Origin: Syntrophus sp. (in: bacteria)
GTDB lineage: Bacteria > Desulfobacterota > Syntrophia > Syntrophales > UBA8958
DNA length: 9,947 bases
NCBI GenBank assembly: GCA_003451635.1
Contig: DMAT01000185.1
Location: forward strand, 1 to 9,947
Reading direction: 5' to 3'
The notes under the pieces are model-generated. The model saw nothing but the letters and a program-made list of their open reading frames with translations, had not been told where the DNA came from and made no database searches. The translations under genes were made by a program, and so were the position numbers. Below, piece after piece: positions 6,502-9,947 of the stretch (the stretch's first letter is position 1; each line of letters begins with the position of its first letter).

Positions 6502-7605
6502 GTGAAAAATAACAAAGATAATAAATGGAAGGGTAGTTTCGGTTGGGTTGCTTTCGTGCTGGCGGTGCTGATATTGCCGGTGCTCGTCCTGCCCCTGGAG
6601 GCGGCGGAGGTGAAGAATATTGTCATCCAGAAGGTAGAGAACCGGTTGCTTTTCACCTACGACCTTGAGGGAGATGAAAGCGCGGTGATAGTGTCGGTTT
6701 ATGTGACTGTTGGCGACAAAACATACCCGCCTAAAAGTCTTCGCCTGGAAGGCGATCTGGGCAAGGTTAGGCCGGGGCGAAACAGGCGGATCGTCTGGTA
6801 TGTGTTAAACGATTTTCCCGGAGGGGTGAATCAACCGGTAAGTGTGGAAATTTCGGCTGGATTACAAGGAATTACCAACAACATCGGCATGAATTTTATC
6901 CTCCTTCCCGCCGGGTCCGTCGTGATGGGCTCTCCTGCCGACGAACCCGGACGCCACACGGATGAAATGCAGGAACGGGTGACCATTAGCCGGGCTTTCT
7001 ATCTACAGACGACCGAGGTCACCCAGGGGCAGTGGAAGCGGGTCATGGGGACCAATCCCTCCCGTTTCAACGATTGCGGCGAAGATTGTCCCGTAGAACA
7101 AGTTTCCTGGCACGATACCCAGACATTCATCCGGAAGCTTAATGCGCTGGAGGGGACGAATAGCTACCGGCTGCCGACGGAGGCGGAGTGGGAATACGCC
7201 GCCCGGGCGGGAACGGCAACGGCCTATTTTTGGGGGAAAGAACCTGATTGTTCCCGGGCGAACTATGGGAACAGCATGTGGGGTTCCGAATGCAAGAGCG
7301 CCAATCCCGGTAAAACCGTGAAGGTTGGCAGTTTTCGGCCCAATAGCTGGGGGCTTTATGATATGGCCGGCAATGTCTGGGAGTGGGTCGATAACTGGTA
7401 TGGACCTTATAATTCCACCCAGACTATGAATTCCGATGTTCCCAGATCAGGTGTCTTCCGGGTACAGCGCGGCGGCGCCTGGGACAGCGACGCTGCGGCC
7501 TGCCGGCCAGCGTTGCGCGTCAAGTCCCTACCCGACGTCAAACTCGGCCACTTAAAATTGAACCCTGGCAATCTCGGTTTCCGCCTTGCCAGGACGGCGG
7601 AATAG
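6502..7605 (+). CDS. exported FGE/SUMF1-fold protein lacking one catalytic cysteine
   Basis: A 367-residue protein starting at GTG 6502 with GGAGG at 6493-6497. Residues 1-35 form a signal peptide: basic N-region, hydrophobic WVAFVLAVLILPVLVLPL, then EAAE, with cleavage likely after an Ala near 34-35. Residues 37-120 look like an all-beta domain. Residues 128-365 are an FGE-sulfatase (SUMF1) domain, with FILLPAGSVVMGS, TEVTQGQW, DCPVEQVSWHD, YRLPTEAEWEYAARAG, GLYDMAGNVWEW and NLGFRLA. Active formylglycine-generating enzymes have GGS-x2-C-x4-C near the C-terminus. Here it is GGAWDSDAAAC, so the first cysteine is S329 and only C334 remains. Sulfatase activation is therefore unlikely, and a binding or structural role in the periplasm or envelope is more probable. 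It sits 17 nt after the glycosyltransferase and may be cotranscribed with it. Confidence 0.88.
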   Translation: MKNNKDNKWKGSFGWVAFVLAVLILPVLVLPLEAAEVKNIVIQKVENRLLFTYDLEGDESAVIVSVYVTVGDKTYPPKSLRLEGDLGKVRPGRNRRIVWYVLNDFPGGVNQPVSVEISAGLQGITNNIGMNFILLPAGSVVMGSPADEPGRHTDEMQERVTISRAFYLQTTEVTQGQWKRVMGTNPSRFNDCGEDCPVEQVSWHDTQTFIRKLNALEGTNSYRLPTEAEWEYAARAGTATAYFWGKEPDCSRANYGNSMWGSECKSANPGKTVKVGSFRPNSWGLYDMAGNVWEWVDNWYGPYNSTQTMNSDVPRSGVFRVQRGGAWDSDAAACRPALRVKSLPDVKLGHLKLNPGNLGFRLARTAE

Positions 7606-7614
7606 GAAAAATAC

Positions 7615-7642
7615 TTGACAACTAAAAGTTAGCATGCCAAAT
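7615..7642 (+). promoter_or_regulatory. promoter for marR-acyl-CoA dehydrogenase-moxR unit
   Basis: TTGACA at 7615-7620 is a perfect -35 hexamer. The best -10 at acceptable spacing is CCAAAT (7637-7642, 16 bp, 3 of 6 consensus positions), so the -10 is weak. It lies 10 nt after the stop of the preceding gene, with no terminator between, so read-through is also possible. The weak -10 and the overlapping palindromes suit a regulated promoter. Confidence 0.45.
7620..7640. promoter_or_regulatory. candidate MarR operator: two overlapping inverted repeats
   Basis: AACT-AAA-AGTT (7620-7630) is a perfect inverted repeat overlapping the end of the -35. TTaGCATGCcAA (7629-7640) is a second palindrome with a perfect GCATGC core and one mismatched pair. 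Together they fill the promoter spacer, where a repressor would block RNA polymerase. MarR proteins bind such palindromes as dimers and commonly autoregulate; binding here is inferred. Confidence 0.4.
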
Positions 7643-7674
7643 GTTTGCCGACCAATCATAGGGGAGCAGACGGC

Positions 7675-8127
7675 ATGAAAGACGACCGACTCATATTTCT
7701 CATCTTTACCGCCCAGAACAGATTGCGGACCTACCTGAACAATGCCCTGGTTGCAGCGAATGTCCGGGTGACGTTTGTCCAGGCGGGCATCCTTTTCCTT
7801 CTCAAGCAGAGCAATGGCCGGACCATGTCCGACCTGAGCCAGCTCATCGGCGTGGATAACTCAACCCTCACCGGCCTCGTGGACCGCCTGGAAAAGGTGG
7901 GTTTCGTTGCCCGTCAGGCCAGTCCCACGGATCGGCGCTCCCTGCTTATTCAGGTAACTCCGGAAGGGATCGCCGAAGGTGACAAGGCCAAGATGATCAT
8001 CAAGAAGGTTAATGAGGAAATAAAGACCGGCTTTCCCCCGGAGGAAATGGAGATATTTAAAAAAATCCTCAGGTCTTTTTTCGATAAATTCAATAAAAAC
8101 AGCGGGAGCAGAAGCGAAGATGGATAA
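7675..8127 (+). CDS. MarR-family transcriptional regulator
   Basis: A 150-residue winged-helix regulator. Helices at the N- and C-termini (about 5-30 and 100-140) should make the dimer interface. The HTH (RTMSDLSQLIGVDNSTLTGLV, about 49-69) is followed by the wing ASPTDRRSLLIQVTPEG (82-98), whose DRR is the hallmark of the family. MarR proteins usually repress nearby genes and are released by small ligands. The next gene's type suggests an acyl-CoA or fatty-acid-like ligand, by inference. The ATG at 7675 has GGGGAG 8 nt upstream; an in-frame TTG at 7645 is less likely. Its TAA overlaps the acyl-CoA dehydrogenase ATG by 8 nt (ATGGATAA), so regulator and enzyme are coupled. Confidence 0.9.
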   Translation: MKDDRLIFLIFTAQNRLRTYLNNALVAANVRVTFVQAGILFLLKQSNGRTMSDLSQLIGVDNSTLTGLVDRLEKVGFVARQASPTDRRSLLIQVTPEGIAEGDKAKMIIKKVNEEIKTGFPPEEMEIFKKILRSFFDKFNKNSGSRSEDG

Positions 8128-9262
8128 TTATCTAATAAATAAGGAACTTTCCGAATTCATAGAAAAAGTCTACCATTTCGCCCGGGAAGAGATCGCCCCG
8201 TGGGTGGCTCAGGGTGATCATGACGAATTCCCCATGCCCCTCTGGCGGAAACTAGGGGATGCGGGCCTGCTGGGAATCGCCATTCCCCGGGAATATGGTG
8301 GATCGGGGATGGGTTATCTGGCGATAACCCTTGCCGGGGAGGCGGTCGTTTCCCAGGGGGGCAGTCTCGGGATCGGCCTTTCCTGGATGATCCATAATGT
8401 CGTGGCCCGACTGGTATTTGCCGGGCTGGGGAGTGAAGGACAAAAAGTCCGTTATCTTCCGGGCCTGGCCCAGGGAAGGATTACCGCCTCCATATCCATT
8501 TCCGAGCCCGAGGTGGGCGCCCATCCCAAGCATCTGAGAACAAGAGCCGATCACCGGGGCGATGGTTATGTTGTCAACGGCGAAAAGGCCTATCTGACCA
8601 ATGGTCCATTTGTGGACCTCTATGTTGTCCTGGCCGTTACCGGGGCCGGGGCTGCGGGGACAAATAAGCAATTCAGCGCCCTTATCGTTCCGAAGGAAAC
8701 CCCGGGCGTCACCATGACGGCGCCAATGAAACTTGCCAACTTCAAGCCCTCTCCCCATTGCGGCATCAGGCTGGTTAACTGTGAAATCCCGGCGGAAAAT
8801 CTCGTTGGCCTGGAGGGGAGAGCCTACCCGGACATCGCCATCACCTTCCGGGAAATCGAAGATGTCACCCTCATGGGCCTCGTTCTGGGGGGGATCAACA
8901 GGCAGATGTCATTGTTATTAAAGGCGCTTCGACGGCAGGAAGGGGCGGCTGGTGAAGATTTGCAGGCTGATCTTGGCCGTCTCCAGTATCTCCGGGATAC
9001 CCTCCGGCTTATTGCCTGTGAGGCGGCGCGGATTCTGGACAGCGACGACAGTCACGAGGAATTGCTCTCCCTGATTTTGTCTTTCCGGGAGTTGGCCCGG
9101 CATTTTCAGGAGGGCCTGGAAAAGTCGGCGGCGGCCGTGCTGACGGGTAACCAGGAATTCCTGATCCTGAGCAGCGACTTGGTAAGAGCCATCAATTTGG
9201 CAAAGAATGTCATGATATTGAAGCAGAAAAAGCAGGGATATCGAATATTCAGAGGTTCATAA
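8120..9262 (+). CDS. acyl-CoA dehydrogenase family protein with divergent C-terminal domain
   Basis: A 380-residue flavoprotein homologue. The N-terminal helical domain ends in GLLGIAIPREYGGSGMGY (49-66). The beta domain has ITASISISEPEVGAHP (121-136), the FAD/substrate-loop equivalent of 'TEP.AGSD', then GYVVNGEKAYLTNG (149-162) and VNCEIPAENLVGLEG (219-233). The family oxidizes acyl-CoA to 2-enoyl-CoA with FAD and an electron-transfer flavoprotein. The C-terminal domain (about 245-380) lacks the usual 'RDAR...IYEGT..I' motif, so the MCAD-type catalytic Glu is absent. E247 in FREIEDV lies where isovaleryl-CoA dehydrogenase carries its Glu in LDLERL and could serve instead. Activity is plausible but uncertain. 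Ribosome site GGGAG is at 8104-8108. The MoxR ATPase follows after 4 nt, unusual company for a plain beta-oxidation enzyme. Confidence 0.85.
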   Translation: MDNYLINKELSEFIEKVYHFAREEIAPWVAQGDHDEFPMPLWRKLGDAGLLGIAIPREYGGSGMGYLAITLAGEAVVSQGGSLGIGLSWMIHNVVARLVFAGLGSEGQKVRYLPGLAQGRITASISISEPEVGAHPKHLRTRADHRGDGYVVNGEKAYLTNGPFVDLYVVLAVTGAGAAGTNKQFSALIVPKETPGVTMTAPMKLANFKPSPHCGIRLVNCEIPAENLVGLEGRAYPDIAITFREIEDVTLMGLVLGGINRQMSLLLKALRRQEGAAGEDLQADLGRLQYLRDTLRLIACEAARILDSDDSHEELLSLILSFRELARHFQEGLEKSAAAVLTGNQEFLILSSDLVRAINLAKNVMILKQKKQGYRIFRGS

Positions 9263-9266
9263 TCAG

Positions 9267-9947
9267 ATGAAATCCAGATATGAAGAACAATTTGCTTCCA
9301 TCGACGCGGTCCGGGGGAATCTCCGGAACGTTGCCTATATTGCCAATCGGCAGATGGCCATGACCGTTTATCTCGCTTGCCGCCTGGGAAAACCCATTCT
9401 TGTGGAGGGACCCGCCGGAGTGGGGAAAACGGAACTGGCCAAGGCAACGGCTGCCTGTCTGCAATTGCCTCTTATCCGGCTCCAGTGCTATGAGGGACTG
9501 GATGAGTCCAAGGCCCTCTATGAATGGAAATACGGCAAGCAGCTCCTCTATACCCAACTCCTCAAAGACAAAATGGACGATATCATCAGCCGGGGAAACG
9601 GTTTTAAGACGGCTATGGACAAGCTGCACCAGTACGACGATATCTTCTTTTCCTGGCCTTTTCTCGAGCCCCGCCCTCTCCTCAAGGCCCTCCAGGAAAA
9701 GGATGGCTGTGTCCTGCTCATCGATGAAATAGACAAGTCGGACGATGAATTCGAGGCCTTTCTTCTGGAGATCCTCTCGGACTTCCAGGTTTCCGTGCCC
9801 GAGATCGGTACGGTGGAAGCCGTGACCAAGCCCCTGGTTTTCTTGACGAGCAACAATACCCGGGAACTCAGCGAGGCCCTCAAGCGCCGTTGCCTCCACC
9901 TGTATATTCCCTTCCCCGAGGCGGCCCTGGAGCGGGAGATCATCCGC
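9267..9947 (+). CDS. MoxR-type AAA+ ATPase, 3' end missing
   Basis: The frame is open from the ATG at 9267 to the window edge (227 residues). Walker A is GPAGVGKT (48-55), Walker B is CVLLIDEIDKSD (148-159), and sensor 1 is FLTSNN (192-197). It is followed by RELSEALKRRC, with R207/R208 as probable arginine-finger residues. Together with LVEGPAGVGKTELAKA this is the MoxR/CoxD-like pattern. These ATPases act as cytoplasmic chaperones that remodel or load cofactors into partner enzymes, usually with a VWA-domain protein encoded next door. That partner would lie beyond the right edge. Residues 88-135 (KYGKQLLY...SWPFLEP) are a charged insert between Walker A and B. The start lies 4 nt after the dehydrogenase stop with only a weak AGAGG site (9251-9255, 11 nt away), so coupling to the upstream gene is likely. 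Confidence 0.88.
   Translation, partial: MKSRYEEQFASIDAVRGNLRNVAYIANRQMAMTVYLACRLGKPILVEGPAGVGKTELAKATAACLQLPLIRLQCYEGLDESKALYEWKYGKQLLYTQLLKDKMDDIISRGNGFKTAMDKLHQYDDIFFSWPFLEPRPLLKALQEKDGCVLLIDEIDKSDDEFEAFLLEILSDFQVSVPEIGTVEAVTKPLVFLTSNNTRELSEALKRRCLHLYIPFPEAALEREIIR

Noticed and set aside
5402..7605. A selenoneine/ergothioneine cluster: SenB-like glycosyltransferase next to an FGE-fold (EgtB/SenA-like) protein.
   Set aside because: The FGE-fold protein has a signal peptide and an N-terminal beta domain, not the DinB-type iron-binding domain of EgtB/SenA. No SenC/SelD-like or EgtD-like gene is recognisable.
7440..7605. A diversity-generating retroelement variable region in the FGE-fold C-terminus.
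   Set aside because: The C-terminal RGGAW...NLGFRL pattern is common to the whole fold. No reverse transcriptase, template repeat or accessory gene is in the window.
9249..9943. Minus-strand open frames opposite the MoxR gene.
   Set aside because: The plus strand encodes Walker A, Walker B and sensor motifs through this whole region, so the antisense frames are shadows.

Overview
The window is a gene-dense, GC-rich stretch of bacterial chromosome. It has nine complete or nearly complete genes, one gene cut by the left edge (TPR protein) and one cut by the right edge (MoxR-type AAA+ ATPase). Acyl-CoA dehydrogenase, MarR regulator, MoxR ATPase, TPR protein and secreted FGE-fold protein together fit an anaerobic Desulfobacterota/Deltaproteobacteria-like (Syntrophales-like) organism. 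This placement is inference from gene content; the window has no rRNA or other phylogenetic marker.

Layout. (1) 1-983 (+): 3' part of a TPR-repeat protein. (2) 992-1941 (-): a two-gene unit, a GNAT acetyltransferase followed with a 7-nt overlap by a small CxxCxxCC cysteine-cluster protein. It converges on the TPR gene with only 8 nt between stops. The acetyltransferase has a good sigma70-like promoter placed so close to its ATG that the mRNA would be nearly leaderless. (3) 1984-6484 (+): a compact run of five genes: SAM methyltransferase, D-Ala-D-Ala-ligase-like ATP-grasp enzyme, a second (HemK/PrmA-like) methyltransferase, YdjC/ChbG/HpnK-type carbohydrate deacetylase, and GT4 glycosyltransferase. 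The last three are joined by 4-nt ATGA overlaps. (4) 6502-7605 (+): an exported protein with an FGE/SUMF1 fold that lacks one of the two catalytic cysteines. (5) 7675-9947 (+): MarR regulator, a divergent acyl-CoA dehydrogenase (8-nt overlap) and a MoxR AAA+ ATPase. This unit has its own TTGACA-containing promoter region with overlapping palindromes.

How the genes may work together. The 1984-6484 set looks like a small biosynthetic unit. A glycosyltransferase adds a sugar, a deacetylase exposes an amine, an ATP-grasp ligase could form an amide on an amine, and methyltransferases decorate the product. The logic resembles bacillithiol/mycothiol assembly (glycosyltransferase, deacetylase, amino-acid ligase, and for mycothiol a GNAT acetyltransferase), but with unrelated deacetylase and ligase families. 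No product can be named from sequence alone. The 7675-9947 set looks like a MarR-controlled acyl-CoA oxidation or sensing module with a MoxR chaperone; a VWA-domain partner would be expected just past the right edge.

No tRNA, rRNA, CRISPR array, insertion sequence or phage gene was seen, and no gap between genes exceeds about 70 bases.
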